Assembly: GCA_013995675.1 (NCBI GenBank)
Contig: VWRR01000014.1
Coordinates: 466,043-530,042 of the forward strand
Origin: Cyanidiococcus yangmingshanensis
Lineage: Eukaryota > Rhodophyta > Bangiophyceae > Cyanidiales > Cyanidiaceae
Reading direction: 5' to 3'
DNA length: 64,000 nt
In this document: piece after piece, positions 1-9,906 of the stretch
Layout of the letters: each line of letters starts with the position of its first letter
Numbering within the stretch: position 1 is the first letter of the stretch
The notes under the pieces: generated by a model
Database searches by the model: none
What the model was told of the DNA's origin: nothing
The model's input: only the letters and a program-made list of their open reading frames with translations
Program-made: the position numbers and the translations under genes

Positions 1-969
1 CAGGATCTCTACAGTGAAACGATTGCAGCGGCGGTTGCAGTTGTTGCTGGGGGTCTGATTCTCAAAACGGCTTGGAGTCAGCTTCACAGCTGCAGGGGAC
101 CCAGTTCGGAGCGGGAGTCATTTGCGAACGAGTCAGGATCCGGAGCAATTTCAGGTGTGAGTCAAACGCCGGTGGTGGTTGCAACGAAAGCGAGCTCAGC
201 GGATATTGTCACGAACGTAGACCGCCAGGTTGAGAGCGAAATTCGACGCATTCTATTGACAGCCTTCCCGGACTATGCGTTTGTAGGTGAAGAGTCTGCT
301 TATCTCTCCGGCGACCTCGCGATGAACTCGGCCAAGGCGGGTATCGCGACATGGGTTGTTGATCCGCTCGATGGTACGACCAATTTTGTGTCGGGGATTC
401 CGCATATCTGCACCTCCGTCGCGCTCATCCGAGAGCATCACGTGATTGTCGGGGCGGTCTACAACCCCATAACCGACGATTTATGGGTTGCAGTCCGTCA
501 GCGTGGAGCATTTCTGAACGGTAAGCGATTATATTCTCAATGTCATGTGCCGCTGTCGGATGCAGTCATTGTCACTGAGTTTGGTTACGAACGCAGCGCT
601 GAGGGCACGAAGCGAATGTGCGTGGTTGTTGAGCGATTACTCCGCGAACGCGTCCGAGCGGTGCGTATGTTCGGCTCTGGTATTTTGGACCTGTTGTTTG
701 CTGCCCAAGGCGTGGTCCATGTGGTGTACGCTGGTGTTGCCGGCGAGGGCTGGCAACCCTGGGACTATGCAGCTGGTGTGCTGATCGCGAAAGAAGCCGG
801 ATGTGCGGTTGCTTCGCTGGCAGCACCGGTCGGGCCGTGCTCTTCCGATGATTTCGTTTCGCGCTGCATCCACGACTTTGATATTTTCGGGAAGAGCGTG
901 CTCTGTGCCTCCAGCCGTGATCTGGCGCTCGAGGTCTATCACGTGATTCGAGAAGTATGTAGCAGCTGA
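1..969 (+). CDS. Inositol monophosphatase family protein (5' end outside window)
   Basis: Mg2+-dependent phosphatase of the inositol monophosphatase superfamily, which hydrolyses inositol phosphates and sometimes related sugar or histidinol phosphates. The frame is open from the first base, and the residues before position 157 form the hydrophobic N-terminal helix typical of the family, so the start codon lies upstream of the window; the GTG at 157 is not a credible eukaryotic start. Visible motifs are the metal-binding GEES (about bases 289-300), the signature DPLDGTTNF (about 361-387) and the second signature WDYAAGVLIAKEAG (about 760-800), which together carry the metal and substrate ligands. 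The frame ends at a stop at 967-969. The 3' end faces squalene epoxidase across a 1 kb gap. The substrate (inositol-1-phosphate, or a plastid histidinol-phosphate role as in some plant paralogues) cannot be decided from sequence alone. Confidence 0.9.
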   Translation, partial: QDLYSETIAAAVAVVAGGLILKTAWSQLHSCRGPSSERESFANESGSGAISGVSQTPVVVATKASSADIVTNVDRQVESEIRRILLTAFPDYAFVGEESAYLSGDLAMNSAKAGIATWVVDPLDGTTNFVSGIPHICTSVALIREHHVIVGAVYNPITDDLWVAVRQRGAFLNGKRLYSQCHVPLSDAVIVTEFGYERSAEGTKRMCVVVERLLRERVRAVRMFGSGILDLLFAAQGVVHVVYAGVAGEGWQPWDYAAGVLIAKEAGCAVASLAAPVGPCSSDDFVSRCIHDFDIFGKSVLCASSRDLALEVYHVIREVCSS

Positions 970-2025
970 CGATAACGCCCCTCGCCCTCCGGATATTCCA
1001 ACCAAAATAAACAGGCGTATTCGTGAAGGAAACAGCCGACAAACAAGGGATCAACTGCGCCACCTTGGAGCGTTTGAGATGGGCCATCCTACGAGCGTCC
1101 GTCGGTGGCCATTGAGGTTACGGGCACAGTGGCGACATGTCGACGCTGCATCCACTTATCCAGAGACTGCTTGGCTCATCTACAGTCAAAATGACGGACG
1201 GAAAATAGATTTTACTGGACAGTCGTGAACCAAAGCTCTCCTGAAATCGACCTGGTCAGCAAATACATCAAGCTGTGCAGCAGGCAACTTTCTGATCGAC
1301 ACCAAACGCATTCATTTGCCTTGAAATCCCGCCAGAGATCATCAAACTGGCGATGACGTGCACGTGACAGATGTTATCGGATCCGTTTTTACGGAACGAT
1401 GAACCAGAGTCGCGCCACCATTTGATTCCGTAACGCCTTGACGAGGCCTTGCCGCGATAGAGACAGAAACACTGTACTTTTCCACCCTGTGCGGCGTTGA
1501 TAGAGCGTTTTCATCATGGGGCTGAATCCAACGCGTCGCCGGTCTCGACCATGAGGCCTCACTTGTATACCACTCGAACGAGTATACATGGAGCGTTGCG
1601 TTGAGCTCGGGATTCGCGCAAAGCTGTTCATTGATTGTGAACGCTGCGGGAAAGCCCTACGCACTCGTAAATAGCCGCTAGAAGGCGGCTGGATCGAACC
1701 AAGCCATTTCAAGACGCTCGTTTGCAGAATGACATGCATATGCTGGACCACGAATCGTTGCTTTACATTCCGAGCAAGTGCAGTACGTGCCAGGCATCAA
1801 CCAAGCATGGTCCCTGAATCGTATCCGAGCGTGTCGCAGTCGTCTTTTCCAGCCGTGCAGTCTCTTGTCTAGAACAAGCCGGCTGCCGCTGCGACTGAGC
1901 TGAGACAAGCGCTGTTCGAGAGAGGCCCAGATCCATGCCTAATCCTGCAACCCTTTGTGTCAATGCATCATCCCGATTCGAGCGCGGAAAAGGTCACGAA
2001 AGCGGGGAGCAGCTGGTTCATAAGA
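970..2025. other. Convergent intergenic region, no gene seen
   Basis: Space between the 3' ends of the inositol phosphatase (+) and squalene epoxidase (-). Short minus-strand frames occur at 1389-1751 and 1678-1908, but they overlap each other, have no recognisable domain and begin mostly at non-ATG codons. I see no RNA gene or repeat. Confidence 0.5.
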
Positions 2026-3579
2026 TCAGGTCCCGACGGTCATGTACACGAAGAGTAGCGAAAGAGCGAAGCAGCAAGCGAGCACGATGCGTCCGCTACC
2101 TGGTGTGATGCGCGCCAGCGGCACGTGGGCCAACAGCGTCACGCGCTCCGCGTCGATCAACGGTTTCGCGATGTTAAAAGCCGTGCAGAAAAGATGCCAT
2201 GCTTTGGCTATACGAGCTGGTGTTGGAAACGGGAGCAGCGCTCGACCGCAGCCAAAGATTGCAACCGCAAAGAAATGCGTAATGAGGAGTGAAGGTGAAG
2301 GTTCCAGTCCACCGAGCATACGGATCGGATCCGCTGAACATCGCCCACCGATCTGGATGTAATCCAGAAAAGCGTGTCGCATCTCTTTTCGGGCCTTGTC
2401 CGGTGAACCACATAAAATACCATAAAGCGCATTCGCGAGGATGTTGATGGTTGCACTCAATGGTTTCCGATTTCGATAAAACGTTGAGAGATGGATCTGC
2501 AACGCGTCGTCGTCCCGGAGATCCGGGATCCGGCTCAGAAAACTCCGAATGAGGGCAACATCGGAGAGCGCAACCGTCATGCCACCTCCAGTCAGTGGAT
2601 GACGCATATTAAACGAATCTCCGAGTAGAATGGCTCCCCGAAGAGAGAGCGGCAGCGCTGGCATCACTCGATTCGGCATGGAGCGGAAATCACCGCCTGC
2701 GACAGCTGCCAGAAAAGGATCCCGCAGCGCCTCTGGCAGCTGTGGTGCAATCACGCTCTCCATGTACATACGCAAATCCATCGGTCGACCATCATGCCCG
2801 AGCGGCAGCTTCCCTCCCGGCACATCCACGAGGCAGCGCACCTCGGTACTCGAGATCGGATAGAAGAGTACCGGTGCACGATCCGTCAACACGACGTGAC
2901 CGTGGCCGGGAAACGGCAAGTTACAGCTCGACAGGATCAGTCCCACAAAGTTGGAAACCACTTGATGTTGCGCACTCGGGTTGGCCTGCTTTCTTAAACG
3001 GGAGGCGCATCCGTCACAGGCAATTGTGAGCGTCGCGTAAGCAACGTGCGTCTGGGGTGCTCCAGCGTTGTCACGATACACAACACCGACGACGCGCGGC
3101 GCTTTTTGGCCCGAGCTGGTTTCGAAAAGCAACTCAGTCACGGTGCCTTCAACGAGGTCACAGTTGGGCTCGGCTTGCGCCAGCTCGCGCAGCCGTCGCA
3201 CGAAACGCCCGTTATGGAAGGAGCGGCCGAGCCACTGGAGCTGAGACGCCTGCTCCGTTGATTTCTGGTCACTAGTCACCGCGCCGTAGTCGATGCACGC
3301 GCAACGCCCCTCCAGAAACAGTCCATAGCCGTAAACTTGCTGAGAGTCTATATCTGATAAAGCTGCCTCTAAACCGAGCTCACAAAGCTTTTCGCATCCA
3401 CCCGGTTGAAGCAGTTCACCAACAATTCGGTCCGGCTCGCGCAAGTCTCGCTCAATCACGAGCACACGTCGTCCGTCACGTGCAAGGACCGTGGCGAGTG
3501 CCGCACCCGCCACCCCTGCGCCAACGATAATCACGTCGTGATCACGAGAAATGGTTTCGGAGTTAGCCCCAACAACCAT
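2026..3579 (-). CDS. SQE: Squalene monooxygenase (squalene epoxidase)
   Basis: FAD-dependent monooxygenase converting squalene to 2,3-oxidosqualene, the first oxygenation of sterol synthesis, at the ER membrane. The 517-aa protein begins with a Rossmann FAD site, VIIVGAGVAGAALA (about residues 15-28), followed by the family motif GELLQPGG (about 54-61). The second FAD signature GDSFNMRHPLTGGGM lies near 315-330. The C-terminus is hydrophobic (about 495-515), which fits membrane attachment. The open frame continues upstream to a TTG at 3669, but the first ATG (complement of 3577-3579) sits just before the FAD domain and is the preferred start. There is no long N-terminal membrane anchor such as vertebrate SQLE has. 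A four-copy 56-bp repeat lies about 200 bp upstream of the start. Identification rests on both FAD motifs plus the squalene-epoxidase-specific GELLQPGG. Confidence 0.93.
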   Translation of the reverse strand: MVVGANSETISRDHDVIIVGAGVAGAALATVLARDGRRVLVIERDLREPDRIVGELLQPGGCEKLCELGLEAALSDIDSQQVYGYGLFLEGRCACIDYGAVTSDQKSTEQASQLQWLGRSFHNGRFVRRLRELAQAEPNCDLVEGTVTELLFETSSGQKAPRVVGVVYRDNAGAPQTHVAYATLTIACDGCASRLRKQANPSAQHQVVSNFVGLILSSCNLPFPGHGHVVLTDRAPVLFYPISSTEVRCLVDVPGGKLPLGHDGRPMDLRMYMESVIAPQLPEALRDPFLAAVAGGDFRSMPNRVMPALPLSLRGAILLGDSFNMRHPLTGGGMTVALSDVALIRSFLSRIPDLRDDDALQIHLSTFYRNRKPLSATINILANALYGILCGSPDKARKEMRHAFLDYIQIGGRCSADPIRMLGGLEPSPSLLITHFFAVAIFGCGRALLPFPTPARIAKAWHLFCTAFNIAKPLIDAERVTLLAHVPLARITPGSGRIVLACCFALSLLFVYMTVGT

Positions 3580-3776
3580 GAGAAACAAAGCTCGCTTGTT
3601 GGACAGTTTGCTGCAACCACGTTTTTTGTGAACGCGGCACAGTGTTCGAAACTCTGTTCGACAGGTCAAGTTTCAACCACTATACCCTTCTTCGAATGCG
3701 GGCTTTGAGGCTGTCGCGCTGCAATCAGTCCCGGCCGCCGATGACGTTGCCACGAAACGTCCCGCGTGCGGTTCGA

Positions 3777-3996
3777 GGTACTGTTCAGTGCAGTTCTGGA
3801 TTGAACATGATTGTATCATTTATGGTGTTTCCAGTGCCATCCAATGCAGTTCTGGATTTAATATGATTGTATCATTTATGGTATTTATGGTACTCTTCAG
3901 TGCAGTTCTGGATCGAATATGATTGTATCATTTATAGTATTTATTGTACTGTTCAGTGCAGTTCTGGATTGAATATGATTGTATCATTTATGGTGT
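3777..3996. repeat. 56-bp tandem repeat, four copies
   Basis: The core CAGTTCTGGAT recurs at 3791, 3847, 3903 and 3959, exactly 56 bp apart each time. It is followed in every copy by a TGATTGTATCATTTAT segment. Copies differ by a few substitutions; copy 2 is the most diverged on its left side. The array is AT-rich compared with neighbouring genes. It lies between the divergent starts of squalene epoxidase (-) and whatever is to the right, so it could be part of the squalene epoxidase promoter; that role is inference. Confidence 0.9.
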
Positions 3997-4401
3997 CCAC
4001 GGAACACGCATGTAACCTTGCCGTGTGAGGACACAACCGGCGACAATGGTTTCTGAGCCACTTCCAGAAGCACTGGCGGCATACATAGGGCAACCGCGCA
4101 TCGCGATCGAAAGTTGGACGCTCCAACGGTTATCTAGGGGCTCGGGTACGACCGTATGTTCCATTCAAACATGAGTGAATACTGATCTCGGTGGATATAC
4201 ATCCGCAGAGAGGCGTTTGCAACATGCTTTGCTTTGGTCGATAGACAGAGAGTACGCTGTTCTTGCGAGACATGAGTGGCACGAATCTGCTGCCGTTTCG
4301 TGCGTTAGAGGAGGTATACGACGACCACCACTCCAGACCAGAGTTTTCCCGGGTATTCGTCTAAGACTGATCCCTCTTCATGCTATCGCTGTTCGCTCTT
4401 G
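3997..4401. other. Intergenic, no gene seen
   Basis: Between the 56-bp repeat array and the 3' end of the DUF155 gene. A plus-strand frame at 4175-4498 runs antisense into that gene and shows no domain. Nothing else is visible. Confidence 0.5.
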
Positions 4402-5397
4402 TCAGAAAAATGCATCAGCGAAAGCGAACACAACTTCGACTGCCAACAAGAGCAGGATCATTCGCTCGATGCGGCTACTGATGCGGAATTCAATCTGACT
4501 GTTCGTGAGAACGAGTCCGTCACGTAACGTCGCCAGATCAGGCTCTAGGCGGGCGAGACGCTCTTGTGAGTGAAAGACTTGCTTGTCGAGTTGCTCGAAA
4601 ATACTCTGATTCAGACGTGAGTGTTCATGGCCTAGCAGCGGTCCTTGCAGTTCTGCTCGTCGTTTCATGAGCTCTGTTCGGGCGAATAGTAACGCACCCA
4701 GGCTGCGCACCACGTCTGGTTCCCGAGAGAGGATGGTGACGTCGCCACCTCGCATCATTTGAGACGCCACTGAGCGCAGCACTCCTGTGAGGGCCTCGAC
4801 GGTGCGAAGGAAACTCAGGCATTTCATAAAGTAAGTGAGTGCGTCGAGGGCCTCGTCAAGATACGAAGCATCTTCTCCTGCTGTTTGCAGGGTCACCCGA
4901 CGCAGCCAGGATGTTCCCAGGCAAACCTCCTGTCGCCTTATATCGGATGGGAGACTAGAAGTTGCAATGTGGGTTTTGAAAGCCTCCAGCACGGTCTCGC
5001 TGGCTGTACGCGGATGCAGATCTGCGACACAGGCTATCCCTTGAGCGCAGGCTCCAATTCGCTGATCGTTCACCCCCGGCAGCTTTGGCAAGTTGAGGCG
5101 GGTGTCAGACTCATCGACTGAAGGCGAAACATTTTCGTAGAGAAGTACAATGAGCAGAACGTCTCTCGAGTCGACGCTACTCGGTGAGCTAGATGATGCG
5201 CGCTCGACGGCCACGGAACAGGCACAGATGGCCCGGTACCAGTGCCTCTTATCCAACCTCGAGCGCTTTCGAGACTGCGCTAGGGTGTAACTTGCAAACG
5301 AGAGCCTTTCGTCGCCAAAACCGCGAACCCAGCGTTGTTTTCGCAGCGCACGTTTAGGAGACTGTCTCGACCGCGAGAGAAACGCGGAGCACCACAT
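4402..5397 (-). CDS. DUF155 / RMND1-Rmd1-type protein
   Basis: A 331-aa protein that I place in the DUF155 (Rmd1/Sif3/RMND1) family, mainly from its C-terminal half. There, a long helical segment is followed by an IEFRISSRIERMILLLLAVEV run (about residues 303-323) that ends in a single hydrophobic helix and a short tail; this is the family's characteristic C-terminal membrane segment. In animals and fungi members sit in mitochondria and RMND1 supports mitochondrial translation. The N-terminus is Arg/Ser-rich without acidic residues for about 25 residues, as expected for a mitochondrial presequence. The start is a true ATG (complement of 5395-5397). The N-terminal half of DUF155 is diverged here, so family assignment is good but not certain; subcellular location is inference. 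Confidence 0.65.
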   Translation of the reverse strand: MWCSAFLSRSRQSPKRALRKQRWVRGFGDERLSFASYTLAQSRKRSRLDKRHWYRAICACSVAVERASSSSPSSVDSRDVLLIVLLYENVSPSVDESDTRLNLPKLPGVNDQRIGACAQGIACVADLHPRTASETVLEAFKTHIATSSLPSDIRRQEVCLGTSWLRRVTLQTAGEDASYLDEALDALTYFMKCLSFLRTVEALTGVLRSVASQMMRGGDVTILSREPDVVRSLGALLFARTELMKRRAELQGPLLGHEHSRLNQSIFEQLDKQVFHSQERLARLEPDLATLRDGLVLTNSQIEFRISSRIERMILLLLAVEVVFAFADAFF

Positions 5398-7034
5398 TCA
5401 CGAGTGTTGCGTGGTAATAAGGTTCATAAAAGAGAGCACAAACTGCTCCACGCGCTCGTTCAACCCAAGTCCAGTCGAGTCATGCGCTTAAGAGGACTCC
5501 CTCAACAACTTGTGAACGAACACGCGAATGGAAGAGATCCCATCGTCGAAAATGCCGACTAGAGGCGCCCATGGAGAGATTGCCCGCTCAGCGGCTGGCT
5601 CTGTCCACAGCAGCTCGGTTGTCGGGAGGACCACGAGCCCAACCCGGGGCAGATGGTTCGCTTGTTGATGTTTTTATATTCTTCATCATTGGTATTTTCA
5701 GAATAGTTTGAACGTTTTGCAACCAATCACTGCAAACTCGTTTCAAAAAATTCAGTAAAATTTTGATCGAGTTCACTTGAGTGGTCGGTTCTGAGCCTGC
5801 GACGGTGGTTGGCTGTCGCTATGACCGCTCGGGCTGTGGACGTTCAGCGGAACAGCAGACTATCTCTGCAGCTGCAATAACTGCTGTCGAGTTCATCTCA
5901 GTGGAGAGGTCGTCGTCACCCCAGCAGCGCATAGGTTGAGCTGCAAGTCGAAGGGCGCGGTCAATCGATTTTGTGGCCTCCGAGTGGCAGCGACTTTGTT
6001 TTTCAATGGAGTCGCAGCGAGTCGCTCGGCGCCGTATGACCATTGACATCTTCTTCTACGAAATACCAGATGATATCAACGTAACATGGTATGGCGACGA
6101 CGATTGAGGGGGCTGAAACGACCTCCCCATGGGAGTGAATGCGTCCGTCCCGGCGCCAGGCTTTACGGATTCGCATCGACACATTGTACGGTCGATTCTC
6201 CAATGGTCAGTTTTCTTCAGCCTCTATCTGGATGGCCGCTTGAGGCAGGGGAGTTTTGGATTATATCATCCTTGTGTTTTGGCCCGGGGGTACGCGCCCG
6301 ATGCCTTCATTTGGTGGTCGCGGGCTCCCCAGAAGACAGACTGCGTTGCAAGACCGCTGAGAACACAAAGAGTGTATCCGTTCGCGATGCTAGCCTGAGC
6401 GTGAAAGCGGCTTACTTAGACCTTGAGACGCGGGTCCGATGTTTGCCAAATCTTTTCCATCTTCATCAAGGGTCGGAACAAACCCGGCGTCAAGTTCCGC
6501 GTCGTGTTGGTGATAAGGCGAACCCGAATCCTGCAAGTGAGATTTCCCAGATTTATATCGGACGAACTGATTGATATATCGGTTGACGGTCGTGTCCACG
6601 TCCGGGAGGATTCTCTCTTCATGCAACGGAGCGAGCGTCATCGACCGCACCGGAGTAACTGACCTATCAACTTGATCTGAACACTAGTCGAGTTTTCGCC
6701 AGACAAGCCGGACGATTCCAAGCGCATCACCACAGCTACCAGAGTCTCGAAACGATCAACGTCAACATGAGGAGCTTGTTTTTTTGGAATGGCTTGAGCA
6801 TACTTCCTCAGCGGACCATGCATATGCCTTCGGTTCAGTTCTCGAACGCCTCGTATCCGTCAGCGTAAACCCGAACCTCATTGTACCCGGATTGCAATCG
6901 CTACTTCACAGAGGGGCAATGCTTGGTTTGGCCAATCGACGCCGGACGGAATCAGTGCCGACGCTTCGCTTAAACCCGAGCCACATCCCGCTACCAATCA
7001 GTAGCAGAAGCGATGCTGTACATGCGAGGAGCCG
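5398..7034. other. 1.6-kb intergenic region, no gene seen
   Basis: Between the start of the DUF155 gene and the 3' end of LST8. Several frames of 60-160 codons occur on both strands (for example 6086-6574 + and 6390-6650 -), but they overlap, are Arg/Ser/Pro-rich and match no domain I know. The first few hundred bases presumably hold the DUF155 promoter. Confidence 0.5.
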
Positions 7035-8132
7035 CTACAATGTCGTTACAGAGACAGCAATCGCGGTCACAGCAAGCTTGTGACCCTCGTAGGTCCGAAT
7101 GACGGAGCCGCTGGAGAGATCCCACAAGCATGCCCGGCGATCACTCGAGCAACTAAAGAGAAACTCACTGTTATCGGAGAACACTAGGTCCCAGACCCAT
7201 TTCTGATGACGGCCCAGCATGCGTTCTTGCATCCATGTTTCGCCAACTTGACGCTGCACGTTCCAGAGCCGAATAAAACCGCTGTCCAGCGCCATTGCGA
7301 GCATCTTCCCGTTCGGGCTAAACATCGACTGGAGCACATATCGCGAGTGCGCTTTCCAGGTTGTCAAGGGGCAAAAGTCTACGGGATTTCCAGGAGCCAC
7401 CCTACTTGGCTCCGCTCTTCGTATCCTATCGGGACTTTTGGCCCAGTTTTGCAGGTCTGTCAGGTCACTATCCGATCGCGTCAACGGAATCGGTGAGGTA
7501 TCTCTTGACCGCTCCAGATCTGCGTATTCATCATCTGCGTCAAAGGGGCTGCAGGGTCGAGTCACTTCCCACACGTAGCAGGTACCCTCGTGATTACAGA
7601 CTGCTAGAAGACTACCGTCTGGTGTCATCGACATTGTGTTTATCGGGACGTCATCTTGCGGCTTCAGCTCTCGATTCAGCCGGTTCGCAATGAGATCCCA
7701 GGTTCGCACGGTTCCTCGACTATCCGCCGAGATCAGTTCCCGCTGGTACGGATGCAGGACAACACCCGTCACACCAACGCGGTTATAGAATACATGGGAG
7801 CGCTTTCCGCTGCGTGGATCCCAGGTGCAGATCGTCCCATCTTCCGAGCCCGAGTAGAGCCAACTCCCAAAGGCCTCATAACCGACACTCACGACGTTGC
7901 TGCGGTGACCGTCGAAGGCAAGAACGGGACTCGAAATATTGTTCACGGCATCAAAGATAACGATTCGCGGATTCGCTGCAACGGCGAGAAAGAGCTTGTC
8001 GGGTGAGAAAACCATTCGATTGATATGCGACTCGGGAAACTGGACTGTGCGAAAGCAGATGCCGCTGGCAGCTTCCCAGAACCGAACCGTATGATCATAG
8101 CCTCCAGTCGCAAGCAGAACCTTCTTGGACAT
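7035..8132 (-). CDS. LST8: LST8, WD40 subunit of TOR complexes
   Basis: Seven-bladed WD40 propeller that binds and stabilises the kinase domain of TOR in TORC1 and TORC2. The N-terminal blade reads LLATGGYDHTVRFWEAASGI with FPESHINRM soon after, a very conserved LST8 signature. Further blades carry SGSEDGTICTWDPRSG, ELISADSRGTVRTWDL and a final CSSDRRACLWDLSSG. The frame is open to a GTG at 8186, but the ATG at complement 8130-8132 gives MSKKVLLATGGY, exactly where LST8 proteins begin; this yields 365 aa against roughly 300-330 in yeast and human. The excess is an insertion of about 50 Ser/Asp/Arg-rich residues (about residues 196-250) between the fifth and sixth blades. It implies a working TOR pathway. 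Confidence 0.93.
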   Translation of the reverse strand: MSKKVLLATGGYDHTVRFWEAASGICFRTVQFPESHINRMVFSPDKLFLAVAANPRIVIFDAVNNISSPVLAFDGHRSNVVSVGYEAFGSWLYSGSEDGTICTWDPRSGKRSHVFYNRVGVTGVVLHPYQRELISADSRGTVRTWDLIANRLNRELKPQDDVPINTMSMTPDGSLLAVCNHEGTCYVWEVTRPCSPFDADDEYADLERSRDTSPIPLTRSDSDLTDLQNWAKSPDRIRRAEPSRVAPGNPVDFCPLTTWKAHSRYVLQSMFSPNGKMLAMALDSGFIRLWNVQRQVGETWMQERMLGRHQKWVWDLVFSDNSEFLFSCSSDRRACLWDLSSGSVIRTYEGHKLAVTAIAVSVTTL

Positions 8133-9906
8133 GAGTTTGTAGTCTTGACGCTCGACGTTTACCCAAGCCTCCGAGCTCGGGCGCACGTTGGCGTCAGATA
8201 TTCAGGTGCTCGCGTTCCGTCGCACTCGACTGGAGCACAGCGCCTTCTGTTCACAGATTATTGCCTAGCAGGCACCATAGTCAGTACGGTCGCCGGTGGC
8301 ACAGTGCATCGTTTCCAGAGCTGTTCTTTCGTTGAGCGCGGAACGTCTCCCTCGAACGGTAGCAGTCGTCTCTCGGCTCCAAACACGGGAGGAAATGAGT
8401 CGGATGTGTCGAGGGGCTCTCGGCCACATGGCGGCATGCTTTCTGAAGGTGCCGCTACGGTCGTGGCTTCTGGGACCGCCCATTGAAGCACTTGAGCGAG
8501 AAAACAGCTGCTGCAGACACAGATATAATTCTAGAGCAGCTTGAGCATGTGAGCTGCGGTATTTGACAGGAAAACTGGGGAGTAGACTTGACTGAGCTTT
8601 AGCTTAGGGGCCACAGAACGCTGTTTTTGTACTGTAGCCGGAACACGCTGCAAGCGGTCGCTCGTAGAACGGGGACCTCCGACCAGCCACTTGACCGAGA
8701 ATCCGCCTTGCAGGCTCTGGAAACATCACTGTATAAGGAAGAAAGATCGGATCGATTGGTCGATAGCAAGTTGAGCGCGACGCGAATAGAATCAGAGCAA
8801 AAAAACGAAGAGAAACGTTGCGTTCGATGGCTGTATCGCCGAGAGCGCGACGCCGCTGGAAAGACCTCTCCAGTTCGAGTCGCCATCCGTTCTGTTCGAA
8901 AAGGTAGGCTAGACTTAGCGGGATCAGTCGTATTCGTTTTCGTTTGGAGTCAATGAAAGAGACCTGGGATCAACGTCCTGTATCGATCCTGGAGCGCCCA
9001 TGAATGCTCGGACCGAGAGCGCTGCTCTCTGCACCAACGAATGACCAACCAAGACGCTAACATCATTTCGATGAGCATACGTTTGCTCCAAGCAGCTGCT
9101 CTCGCCATGTTTTACAGGACCCGCGACGCTCGCTTGCTCGCTCGCAGACGCGCATCAGCCGAGTTCCCTATCTCGTTTGGAATCCACTTAGCCCGCCCGT
9201 GGTCTGTTGCGCAGCAGAAGCAAATGACGCCAGTAGATGCCTGTGGCATGATCCATACAGATCATCTGAGACAAGTTCGTAGCCGCAACGGCCCAGCCGT
9301 ATGTAGTGGCAAGCATGTCCTCAAAAACGTATCTCCTGGACGGACCGAACCGCCATCGGAAACAACAGACTCCGTTTCGAATGTGCCTCTCATCCTCCAA
9401 AGAAAGCGTCTTGGAGCGCTCTGAAAAGCAGCTACATCTGCGTGCATATGCAACTGCCGAATAATGCGTACAAGTCGTGCTCATCGGCGCACCGTGGTTA
9501 GGGGGCAGGCGTATCCACTCCTGCTTCCAAAACGCCTCGGACGCTTGCTGGGCCATTCAGTTTCAGTGACGAGGCGCTGCGCAAGCCTTATACGAGCCTT
9601 GCTCGACAAGACTTTGACGTGTTTACCTCGAGTTAACCAGAGCAGCGACGTCTACCAGCGGATCGGACACTCATCCTGTGGCGTCCTTCGCTCAGCCATT
9701 GTTCTGCGTCGAGGACTCATAGCGGAGGCGGTTGCCAAACCAGCGTTTTTCATACCACTGTCACGCAGTCATCCTATTGTATTGGCACACTGTAGTTACT
9801 CCGATTATAATCGGCCATGGCAGCATTTGCATGAAATGGTCTGTATACTTTCAGAGAAATTTCGTCGACGCACGTCTCAGATTCCTCGGACGTTACGCCC
9901 GTTGCC
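8133..9906. other. 1.8-kb intergenic region, no convincing gene
   Basis: Upstream of LST8 and downstream of the rRNA methyltransferase. Plus-strand frames at 8627-8956, 9041-9424 and 9464-10408 are present. The last runs antisense into the methyltransferase and reads as a complement shadow. None shows a recognisable domain. Confidence 0.5.

Noticed and set aside
1684-1712. tRNA T-arm-like sequence on the minus strand (GGTTCGATCC)
   Set aside because: The stem needs a bulge, and no acceptor, D or anticodon arm could be found around it in direct or permuted order.
1678-1908. Minus-strand frame with a CTCSEC...CH pattern that looks like a zinc-binding site
   Set aside because: Too short, overlaps another frame, and no complete zinc-finger spacing or neighbouring domain.
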